This document shows, piece by piece, positions 39,741 to 50,700 of a stretch of DNA of 64,000 bases (position 1 is its first letter; every line of letters starts with the position of its first letter). Position numbers and translations under genes: made by a program. This DNA is from Paralichthys olivaceus. Its lineage: Eukaryota; Chordata; Actinopteri; Pleuronectiformes; Paralichthyidae. The stretch is taken from assembly GCF_024713975.1 (NCBI RefSeq), contig NC_091097.1, positions 7,930,861 to 7,994,860 on the forward strand. Direction: 5' to 3'. The notes beneath the pieces are model-generated. The model saw only the letters and a program-made list of their open reading frames with translations. It had not been told where the DNA came from and did no database searches.

Positions 39741-41166
39741 CTATTGCAGGATAAAGCCCCTGGCCTGTCAGGAAATGGTAAATAAAGCTCCAAAAAATAT
39801 TGTGAGAGTGCAAACGTCAGTTTCTGTCTAGCGTTGTGACAGATGGGTGAATTTGGGAGGACAGAGAGAGGAGCCTCCTACACAGGTCGTCCTGACACAA
39901 AGTGCTTGCTTTGCAGTTTAGAAGAAACTGAGGGAAAGTTAACTTTCTTTTGAATCCTGTATGGATTCTTGCACAATCCTCAACTTGACTCTGGCAGTTT
40001 ACTCTGGCTCCACAGTACTTCATTGGTACTGTGTCTGCATGCAGCAGACTGAAGCTGTGTTAAAACACGTTGCTCTGCAGTGTGTCTCTCTTGCATAACA
40101 ACAACAACAACATCCAGCAGACCACCAAACACCATCATCACATCCATCTTGTATCCCATTCTGGTCCCAATGGGAAGATCAAATGCCGGACAGGCTGTGT
40201 CTGTGGATCAGTGTGTGAGCCAGCCATGGGTGTGCAGGCGGCAGGCCATGTGAGTGCATAGTAACAGACTGAAGAAGACCCTTGTTTTCCTCTTGAAAGG
40301 AATGCCACAGCCACAGTTCAATGTGAATTACTGTCCTACACTGATTTTACTTCCATGCAGCAAATTCTAATTCACGCTTCAGACTTGTTACGATCCATAC
40401 AAAGTCGTCTGTTATTCATTTGTCATTTGTGTTGAGTGGAAACTCACAGGGAGGGCGTCAGACCAACATAAGACATTGTACACATCAGGCTTTAGACTGC
40501 AACTTTATTTCATCATGAACTGGACACTATAAGACATACGCAAAGTGCCACTAGTTTAGAAATGTTTCACATTTTCAGCAACTTGCTGGAGGGAAACTAA
40601 AACACCCTCACATCACCTGAAAGTCACGCACACATTTTAAAAGTTCAACATACAGTACTCGCTACATTCTACCTCCATCTGCTCTTTTTTTGTGACTTTT
40701 ATTAGTTGAGTATTACTTATACCGGGCTATTTTTTTTCTGTGTTGCTACCAATCATGTGATTGGATGAAATGAGTGCTGATAATCATAGGACAAAATATA
40801 AAGAGGTTCTGCTCAAAGGAACATTGCTACCCTGAAGGTTCACAACAGCTGAACAATAAACAGGCGGGGAACTTGGTAAAACATTTTGGTCTACAGAGAA
40901 AAACACACACAAAGTAAACATGTCTGTAACATTCACCTTAAAATCTGCTGAAACCCTTTTAGATTTTGACCAGAGAACACAGAGTAAAACTCAAGCTGTG
41001 CGGTTGGGGGAGAAAAAAAAAATCTTCAGCCTAAAACTTCCAGGGAGCAGCAGCAACCCTGTATGAGGCACTTGAAGAAAGGAGCTATGCAATTCACCCA
41101 GGGTCTCACGGGTTGATGACTACTGCCCCCTGCCTAGTGTCTGTCATTATTGCAGCCAGTAGATCT

Positions 41167-43325
41167 TTAGGATCTGTCACTTCCTTCTCTATCGCTCTCA
41201 TCATCGTCTGCCCCGTTCATGGCCTCCACCCTGGCCAGCAGCAGGGGCAGGTTTATGCCAAGGCCTGTCACTTCCTCGTCAGAGTCATCCCTGGGCGGAT
41301 AGAAGCGCTTTGCCTTTGCCAGGAAATCTTCGCCTATATCTAGATACAGGAGACGATCCTGTGAAGACGTGAATGAGACAAGGGAACTGTGAATGTCATT
41401 ATTGTCAGAATATGTCGTTTCAAATGAGTTTTTTTACTGCATTCATGGAATTAAATGTTTAAACATGTATCTTATAGGAATCCTATACTTGTACAACCCT
41501 TCTTTGAATTTAATTTTAAAATGTTTTGTTTGGCAACGCTTTAAACCAAACCTTCAGTCCCAAACCCCAAATTTAGTTCGTTAGGATTGATAAACCATAT
41601 CCAGTTGAGAGGAGTATGTTATGCACTTTTAGCTGTTTCTTTTTTCTTCTTTCCTCCTCCATTATATCAAATCTCATCTTTATTTTGTTACACAGGGGTA
41701 TGACCCCCAGTTTGGGAAACTACTAAGTGCAAAGGAAGCAAAAGTATAGCTTCAACTCAAAGATCTAATACTGAAACATGTAATGATACATTAATCAAAT
41801 TAACATTTTAGTGTGAAAACAGAAGGTTTTTTTTTCCCTTCGATACCTACATTACATTTTCTGGCAACTATTTCATATTTTTCTATTTTTGTCCCAAAAG
41901 TTTTACATGAAGCAACATTATGCAAATATTTTAAATTAAAAATATGAGCTTCAAAACAATTCTGAATGCACAATGACTTGTAATATGGTGAGTGTGGGGA
42001 GGGCCTGTAACTGAATGATTATTGGCAGATTTAACAGCTGGGATAAGGTCCAGCCAGTCCGAGAGTACTGCCGAATTGAAGATCTCAGAATAAGACTCAT
42101 CATTTCATCAAATCATTGAAGAAATAGCATTCATCTCTGATAATTAGTGAGGACACTTAAAATATCAAGATTTCATAAGGGAGTCTGGCTAAGACTCATA
42201 ATAGATTTAATAACCACTTATGGCTGCAGAGGTCACTGTTGCTGAACAGAAATTGACATTGTTGCTTTAAGTAAATGTTGGGTTTCTTTAACATCAGTGG
42301 TGTAACCCACAAACACCCAAGGGTGCTTCTTTTTTTTACCCTATACGCTCCAGCTCCAGAGAAGGGACACTTGTGTTAGAAAGACATGCATGAAATGTTA
42401 ATGGAGTTCCTGCTCTCACCAGGATGAAGAGATATCTCTCTGGGGGTGGGGCTTTGCTGTCAAAGATGGCCGTCTCGGTGTGGAGTGCCTTGAGGAGGGC
42501 ACGTGCTGCCGGAGCATTGCGCATGCGGTCATGTGACGCGCCGGCAGACACTGTCAGCAGTGAGTCTGCCTCCGCCATGAAACCTAGGGCAGACGATAAC
42601 ACCCATTTATATTTCTGGTACTCTGCCTTTAGGTGGCGCTGTATCTCACCGCTCACCTGTCCAGTCTTACCTAGATTCTCCAGAATTGTCCTCCACTTGT
42701 CTCTGACCTCTCGCCGGGTGTCTCTCATGGCCTCAATGTCGCAGCTCAGACGACGATAGCCCTAAAAAAAAAAAAAAAAAGATTTTAAAAGCTATGTTGC
42801 TGGATTTTTATGTAATTTCTAGTCCACTGTCTTGTCATTTCATAAGGGGAGCATTATTCTTCTGACTCGTGTGTTTCATAGCTCATGATGATTCATCATA
42901 AATTTATTTTTGTCTTTGGACCTTGTGTGAACAAATTCAGCCTGTTTTTTTCAGGACACAGCATAACCTGAGGTTGTTTTCCACTGCTGCGTTTCTTTAT
43001 TCACCCTCAGGTTAATGTGCGTGAATAAAGCCTCTCAAGACACTTGTCTATGTGTCCAGAAAGGCCTCCATCACATACCGTGGATCCCATGCGGGTCTTG
43101 GTCCTCGCCTGCAGCAGACCGTAAAGGACCCGGTCGTCATCCCTCTCTGAGTGGCTGGGGTCTCCCGGCTCACTCCACAGGTTGGTCTCCTCATCCCGAC
43201 GCTTCTGGACCTCACGGTTAAAATACTCCAGTGGGTCCTGACTGTGTAGGATCAGACACCCGAGGATACAAGTATTACACACACAGAATGAAATGAGAGG
43301 AGAGAGAGAGAAGGAGAGAGAGAGA

Positions 43326-43396
<71 letters not shown>

Positions 43397-43598
43397 ACAC
43401 ACCAGGAAGCAACCTTCTAAAAATGAATGTGAATAAAAACAATGACATTACAAGTGCATACAAGTAATACAAGTTCTATTCTGGTCTGTCTAATGGCTCT
43501 TACGGTACTAATGGCTGCTTCTCATCCTCATCATCTTCATCGCCAACACAACAGCAGCAGCAGAACTGCATGCAGAACTTTTTAAAGGCAGCACCCAT
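41167..43598 (-). CDS. mreg: Melanoregulin-like protein
   Basis: Melanoregulin acts on melanosome and lysosome-related organelle traffic at membranes. Five coding exons: 43598-43504, 43241-43079, 42761-42671, 42583-42420, 41358-41167, all GT-AG and in phase, for 234 residues (human MREG 214). Key matches: an N-terminal cysteine cluster (FCMQFCCCCCVGDEDDED, like human CCCCGCECLEE, a likely palmitoylation site), NLWSEPGDPSHSERDDDRVL (human NLWSMPHDVSHTEADDDRTL), REVRDKWRTILENLGFMAEA, DSLLTV, ERYLFIL|DRLLYLD. It ends in an acidic tail (EAMNGADDDESDREGSDRS) longer than in human. The ATG at 43598 is directly preceded by TGTTCAG, so an upstream untranslated exon is possible. The exon 3 acceptor follows a pure run of 17 T. 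It lies between tcap and stard3, all on one strand. Whether this is the mreg orthologue or a paralogue cannot be decided here. Confidence 0.9.
43297..43402. repeat. (GA)n followed by (AC)n compound microsatellite
   Basis: GA-rich tract (43297-43326) running straight into about 35 AC units (to about 43402), inside intron 1 of the melanoregulin-like gene. Antisense open frames of poly-CV over it are artefacts. Confidence 0.95.
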
Positions 43599-46500
43599 CT
43601 GAACAGAGTAAGTGAGTAGCAGGTGTTCCCAGTGTCAGATAATCCAGAGGGAAGTTGTTACACAAGGGAGTTTCCAGTGTCTGGTCCGATGTGTCTGAGC
43701 GTAGCCCCACAATGCCGCCGCCCCTGAAGACAATCTGAAGAAATGCTGAGATTCCGTAGAAAGGGGAGCTTGTTCACAGCCTGGATGATGAAAAAAAATG
43801 GCAATGTAAGAAAATATAGCTGTCACAACTTTTATGTCGTCCACTATAATTAATCTTATAAATCACAGATGACAAACTCCTGGCAAAAATGATGAGAAAG
43901 GACAAACAGGTAAAAATAAAAAAAAGTTACAAAAGGTCACTGATCCCCAAACTCTACCTAATTCTCAGTTTCCCATTTTCAGGGACCCCGCCGAGTTCTC
44001 CACATCCAGTCGACCTTCGTCCTCCAGATCATTGGCCAGAGCCTGTCCGGGTAGTCACACTCAGGCAGATGGCAGCCCAGGGACTAGTGCTTCTCATCCG
44101 CCTTACATGGAAGACAATGAGAGCAGTGAGGCGCTCAGTCTCTCATCGATTCAAAAACATATTCACACACCAATAGCCTCAGAAGACAGTCACAGCACAA
44201 TCATGTGAGCGGCTCCATCTCTTCTACTTAGCATTGTGTTTTGCCCTGAGGTCAATACATCTCCTCTTCAATAGGCCCAATGACATCCTCTGTATTTAAT
44301 CTACCATGGCTGTATTGATTCAAGGATTACTTAATTTCATTGTATGTGGTTACTGAGATAAACCGTGAATCCATTTACAAATGGTTGAAAAAAAGTCTTT
44401 TTACGGAGTTCTTTGCACGTCTGAACATTTAAGACGCTTGCCCTCTGTGGTTTATTTCATTTTAAAATGTCTGAGAGAAAATGCAGATTTCTGGTGAAGG
44501 AATCTAAGCTAATATCATGTCTTGATGTGAAGGGTTGTTTTCACGATTTTGCAAAGGTAAGTCACGCATGTGACATAGGCTCGAGTCACACGGTACAATT
44601 GTTTATGACATTAACACCCTGTGGCCCAGTGCTGGAAAATGTGGGTGGAGATAACACAGCAGTTCCTAGTGACTCATCACCATCACCTTGTCAGTGTGGG
44701 GGGGTTGTAACTAGAATTAAAGCTTTGCGGTTGTGGGCTGCCACCGACCAGTCAAGCTACAGAAAATATGGTCGATCTCGGCTTCTGCAACTGAGTCATA
44801 GTGTTGATCAATAGCCAGGAAAGTGTCTCTGTGGAACATTAGGCCACAGTGAAGTTGACTTTTGATCCACTAAATACATTATGTCATCATTTAAATCTAT
44901 TACAAATATGGTAAACATACTTAGCGTATGAAATATTGAGTTGTAGTCAAAATGTGCCTTATGGTGTTACTTGAACTTTCTGTTTGACCTTTGACCACCA
45001 CATGCTAATCAGTTTCTCTTTTGTACAAAGTGGACGTTCGTTTTGTTGAAATTTCCTGCCGGAGTTCCTGTTATATTGCGTTTACACGATGAAAACAACC
45101 AAAAAACATAACTAGTGGGACGTTCAGAGAGCTCATACCTTCCCCAAGGCTAACCCCCCCCGACTCCGCACGTTAGAGAAAGTGAATAGTAATTCCATAA
45201 TCTGCCCGTTTATCTAAATCTGAAAAAAATCGATGGATTCGTCATACCCTATACCTCTTCACAAATTTGAAGGAAATTTATTAAGTCATTTTTGTTTTCA
45301 TTATAATTGATTCATCAGTTTATGGTTTAACTGTAAAAGTTTAAGCTTCATTAAGGGTTTGATGACAACATCTTAGGAATCACTGCTAAGTTAAAAACAA
45401 TCTTTGCATGTAGTTGTAAATCATCTGTAGATTACCGATCTGATGTTTGTAGCATTTACAGCAGAAAATCAATGCAGCATGTTTTAAAATTATCAACAGG
45501 TTATATGTAAGTTAAAGGAGGCAGAACTTAATCATGACTTTGTATATTTTATTAAACATAAGACACTGGTTAAGACTCAATAAAAACTGTTGGTCAGTTG
45601 TGATGGGTTTAAATTAACATGTTTGATGAATGATCTATGATAAATTACATTCAAAAACTATTAAAAAGGAAAACACTTCACTTAAACTTAAGTACTCTAA
45701 GCATGTTTCATGTGAATATGGCATACATCAACATGACAGAGTAAAGCAAAAGAAAAAGACAGACATGAATTGAGAGTGATAAAAAGGCACCAGAACGTTG
45801 ATATCATTAAAGCATTTCATTTAATATTCCTTCCGTATGATAAATAGCTAAAACTGATTTCAATAACCACGTGTTTTGGACAAGTAATCCTTTCAGATGG
45901 TGGACACTTCTGAGTTAAAAGTGAGCGTGCTGTGGTCATCAGTTAGTTAACACCCATAAGATATGCTCCTTCAAAGTGTGAACAAAAAGTAGTGTTCTGT
46001 CTGGTTCAACGCTGCAGTAATTTGGACCTATGGCCAGGTTTTGTGAAATTATTAAAAAGATTTTTCTGAGGTACATTATAACACTGAGGTGCAGATTTTT
46101 GAAGCAAAGCTAAAACACAATAATCAAAATAAGACGTGATAGAAAAACTTCAATCCTCCCTTTTGAGGGCCTGAGGGGAAACCAGTACTAAAGTCAGCAC
46201 ATTCAGAACTTTTGATGACATGAATGAACTCAGCTTTTTTACCACAAGGCCACTTGAGGTTAATGGGACAAAAGTACAGTTCTGAAGCGTGTACAGCATC
46301 ATGATGTGTGAGCATTATAATCATCATCTTGTATTAATCGAGCTTGATAATGCATTTGCTTCACATACTAACAACCTCCTGGTTTGATCTCCCGGCAGAT
46401 ATCAAAATGCAACACAAAGGAAATATTGATAAAACCCTCAGTAGTAGTTGTTTAAATATTAGTTGATCTGATAAGTCTTTGCACTTGAAGAAAGGTAGCC

Positions 46501-47724
46501 GTCAAACTGAAGCTGCTTTCAGACATTTTCCTGAAATTTACTGGAGGGGCTGAATGTGAGAAGGCAAATGTCTGAGTCAGTTGTAGCAGACAATGCCAGA
46601 GTGAGCCCATGTGATGATACATGTTGAGCGATACGGCGTGCTGAAGATGTTTTAACATGTGACGAATGCAAAACTGAAACACAAATAGTCAGAATGAAAA
46701 GGAAGTGCCATATACACAGAGAAAAAAATGTCAACTTGCAATAATAACAAGATTTGAGAGCTGTTAGTCATATGGTGTCAATGTGCTGTAAACAAAAACA
46801 TGTAATTTCCACAGCAGACTATACACATCATGTCCTGCCAGCAGCATGCTCTTCCCGGATGCCACCCCTCGCCTGAACGCTCCAAAGAGTTTTCTGTCTT
46901 TGAGGAAGCGTCTGATATGGACAAAGTCCTGCTGCATTCTTCATATGTGAAAGGAAAACTCTGGAAAATGACCCGACTCAAATTTCAAATCTGAAAACGG
47001 CTTCAGAGGCTTTCACTGGGTGGGCAAGTGGCGTCTTCCTCTAGTGGTGCTTCTTTTAACATCTATCACATAGTTAAATGGAAAACAGCTTTTACCTCTT
47101 CAGATGACATGTTTCTTGAAGGTGTGACTGAAGCGTGTGTTTGTTTTAGGACCGGCGCACCAGAGAAACATTTTAAACATTGCTGAGAAAACACAAAAAA
47201 AAAAAGCAGCAAAGAATTGGCTAACAGCGTGCGCAGTAAGATAAGGCTCAGTCACACCATTACATCAGTCATTTTAAAACACGTCACACGGATGCCCACA
47301 CAGTGAGAATCAACCCCATCTTCATCTGGGTCTTCTTGTGTGAGTGATGTTTTCAGAAAACAGCTCTCCTTGTACGGCGAGAGGCAAAATAACATCAGGT
47401 CCTCTCAAAAATATGTATGTGATCACACGAGAAAAAAACCAACATTGTTGAGTTTCAGTAAGAAGAACATTGTCTTTGAAAACCGAATTACTCCTTTTCT
47501 CATGTGACTGAAATGTGGTGAATGCGTCGTCACATGTCTCACATCTCCTATGCTTCCAGCTGCAGTCTCTTCCGTTACTATGGCACATCCCTTCGGCTCA
47601 AATGCATCACAAGAGAACTGCTATGCCCATTTTCTTGTGTCCCGCTGATTTTAATATACATATAAAAAAGCCCAGTAGTAATACCTCCCAACCAGCTGTG
47701 GCACAGTTTGGTGTCTCTCCTGTT
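43599..47724. other. Intergenic region between melanoregulin-like gene and stard3
   Basis: It should hold the melanoregulin-like promoter on the left and the stard3 3' untranslated region on the right. No further exons recognised. A diffuse repeat at 46500-46985 has a relative at 50100-50440 in stard3. Confidence 0.55.
46780..46985 (+). repeat. Interspersed repeat, copy A
   Basis: It contains ATCATGTCCTGCC, GCATGCTCT, GCCACCCCT and then the exact run CTGCTGCATTCTTCATATG plus TGAAAG. The same elements in the same order and spacing occur at 50290-50430. Confidence 0.65.
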
Positions 47725-50700
47725 TTACATGTGGTGGTGGGAGCGGAGAGAGGGCCGCAGGTCAGCGATACGTTGGCGTAAATGGGACATAAATTCAAAC
47801 ATGGTGGCAGCTAAACTCTGGTGAATGAGGTAGCGGGGCAGACGACCCTGATGAGACAAAACAAGACAAAAAAAAGTGAGTTGAAAATATATGCATTTTG
47901 TATATTATTCATATCTTACATTTTTCTTTGGCTCGTCGTTTTCTGGAATTTAAGTACGTATGATATATTTATTTCTGGTAATCTAGTATATGTAGTTATA
48001 TAGTTAAGTTGTTTTTCTGCTTTCACCATTTGCAGCTTCAGCAACCCATTTTCTATAAACGAAATGTTACTTCTCTTAGTTCGTACAGACGAGTCATTCT
48101 TGACCTTTACATGAGAAAATACTAGTTTTAGCAGAGTTTTTACCTTCAAGTCTGTGTTGAGGACCCAGATGAAGGTGCAGACAGACGGGTTACTGCTGGA
48201 TTTGAGGACTACAAATCCTCCAGGACCGTTCTCGCCCCTAAGGCCAGCAATAAGAGGAAAAGTGATGAAAAATAACCAAACGCAACTTGAGTTTTATTAA
48301 ATTGATTAAATGTTCTGATCTAATGCATCAGTGACAAGGAGCCTGGCCAGAGGCATGTTCTGACCTGACGAAGCGACCGCATGGAGGCTTGGTGTCGTGG
48401 TCAGTTGCCATACCCGCAGACAGGTAGCAGTCTCGTTTGCGTTCCACCCGTCGAACGTTAACAAAGTCCCTAAAAGAGGAAGAATGAGTCAGTGGACACA
48501 AGGGACTAGTGAAGCGTTCTGTATGCTGAGCTGACATACCTGGCAGACACAACTCCCCCCGCTGCTCCAGCAGAGACGTCATACGATACAAGTGTGTTGT
48601 CGTCAATCCTCTGGAGGATCTGAGGAGAAGGAAGGAAGCAGTGTTAAAATTAATGATGAAAAATGCTCAAACAGACACAAAGACTATTTAAAAACACGTC
48701 ACCTGGCAGGCTGAAACCGTTTTGTTCCACTGGACCATCTTCTCCGGCTGCAGAATCACCTCCTGATACACCAGCTCAGCAGGACACTGCATGAAAGCCT
48801 GAATCAAAACAACAAAACAAATCAGAAGCAAGCATGTCAGCATCAATATGAAAATGTGGGCAATGCTTTAAAGACGAAAATAAAATATGTGTGGAAATCA
48901 TGGGATAAAAAACTACAAGTGATAACATCAATCTTGATATTTGGTTGGATGTCCTCCAGCCCAGTTTTCAATATTTCTGTCAGAACTCAAATAAATTCTG
49001 CCACTGACGCTGGTTTCCTGGCACAGTCTCCTCTTTGTTGATCCCCAGAGAATGAAGTTATAACTATGGATTTTTAAAATCCACTTTCAGCTTGGAAAGG
49101 CCATTTTAAAACCACATCTTGTGTATTTATGATCATTATCCTGGCGGAAAATCATACTGTCCATAGTCCCAACACAAACTGGACTCATGGACAACTGTTT
49201 GATCAGATGAACAGACAGAGAAACAGAAAAACACCCAGGCCAAACAGAATGTGTGTTCTTTTTCATTTCGCGCCCATGTTAATAGGTTAAAGAAGCTACT
49301 GCTCACATGAGCCACGCATGCTTTTCTACTTGTCTTGGCTATTTTCTCCATATGCGGTTAACAGCAAATTTTACAGTAAAAAAGATCCATCTCATATTGT
49401 CTATCAGTTGAATATATCACATAACTATATAAATAGAAAATAGATGACATAAATATATATTATGTACAAATAAATATATACAACATAAATATTTCTAAAA
49501 GATCCTTTGCCAAAGTGAGAGCACTCTAGCGTTTCTTTTGATTGAAACCATTTATATGTATTAAAAAGGTTTTCATTGTGAAATATTTGCAGGACTGGAG
49601 GATGCACGGGTTCATAGTGTTCAGTCGTGGTATTTAGTTGAGAACATAAGCTACTTTTATTCAAAGAAATAAAGAAGTCACAACAGAAACCTCATTTAGC
49701 AGCTGTGTGAACTACAGACGCACGCAAGACGCAGCAGATCAACGACGCAGCAGTCACGCTCTGTATACGCACTCAGTGTGTCGCAGGCATTAGAGTCTAA
49801 CATTCTTGATTTAAAATACCAATTTGTAGTATTTTAAATCAAGAATGTTAGACTAAGCTTCATTAGATCCCTCTGCAATAATGACTGTGGCTATATTATA
49901 GGTAAGTCACATTTATGTAGACAAGCTGTATCCATACATTTAAAAAGTGATGTCATATTTAAAGGTACTCTGTGGAGTTTATGACCACAGGGAGCAGACG
50001 TGTGGGTGCCTATATTGTTCATTTAACACACTTACTTTAAAAGTATGTGTTACTCTCACTACTAAATTATCTGTTGCAGATATTTTTTTTACATAACCCA
50101 AAAAATGCATTGAATTGATTTTCCAATTTTCTTTGTCTGAGAACTTATTTTCTGGAGGGGCACATGCTCGAGTCATTTGCTCCAGACATTTTGCTGAACT
50201 TTTCCTTCCAGCGCCCCCCCCCAGGAAAATATTCGGACAATCACAGGGAGTGAGTGCGTTTGTTGATGACATTTCTCAGGGTGAAGTTATACGTCATGTC
50301 CTGCCTCCTGCATGCTCTATCTATCCAGGCACCACCCCTTACCGCGATGGACATTTTCCTGTTGTCGGACTGTAAACGTGTCGGATTCGAAAAATGTGCT
50401 GCTGCATTCTTCATATGTGAAAGACAAATGTTTTCATACTTGAAAACACTATTAACATACAGCTGCAGGGGGCATACAAGTCATCACAAGTCCCAAAAAA
50501 ACTTGGTTTGTTTATTGTCTTCTGTGTACATTGGTTTTTTTGTTTTAGACAAGGAATATAATAAGACAAACAATCACAAAAATAAGTCTTTAAGGCAGCC
50601 TGATGGATCGATAACACAAACACACACAGAAGTGTAAAAAAATCAGAGGTTGCAGACTTTGTTAATCATCTACAGTGAAAACTCTAAGTTCCAGCGTCAA

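Larger units (their letters stand above)
37890..41166. other. Intergenic region between tcap promoter and melanoregulin-like gene end
   Basis: It contains the proximal tcap control region, an AC tract (38601-38658), a GA tract (39201-39235), a GGGA tract (39700-39740), a short AAC tract (about 40098-40112), and presumably the 3' untranslated region of the melanoregulin-like gene. No exon recognised; the repeat-rich open frames here are not genes. Confidence 0.6.

Noticed and set aside
40070-40261. Possible missing 3' exon of the PRR29-like gene (contains HHHHIHL)
   Set aside because: Human PRR29 has an FHHHYLPY motif, but this frame lacks the rest of the pattern, lies beyond tcap on the other side, and its histidines come from a simple CAT repeat.
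46370-46400. tRNA-like B box (GGTTTGATCTCC)
   Set aside because: No matching A box or cloverleaf could be drawn around it, so it is at most a decayed SINE piece.
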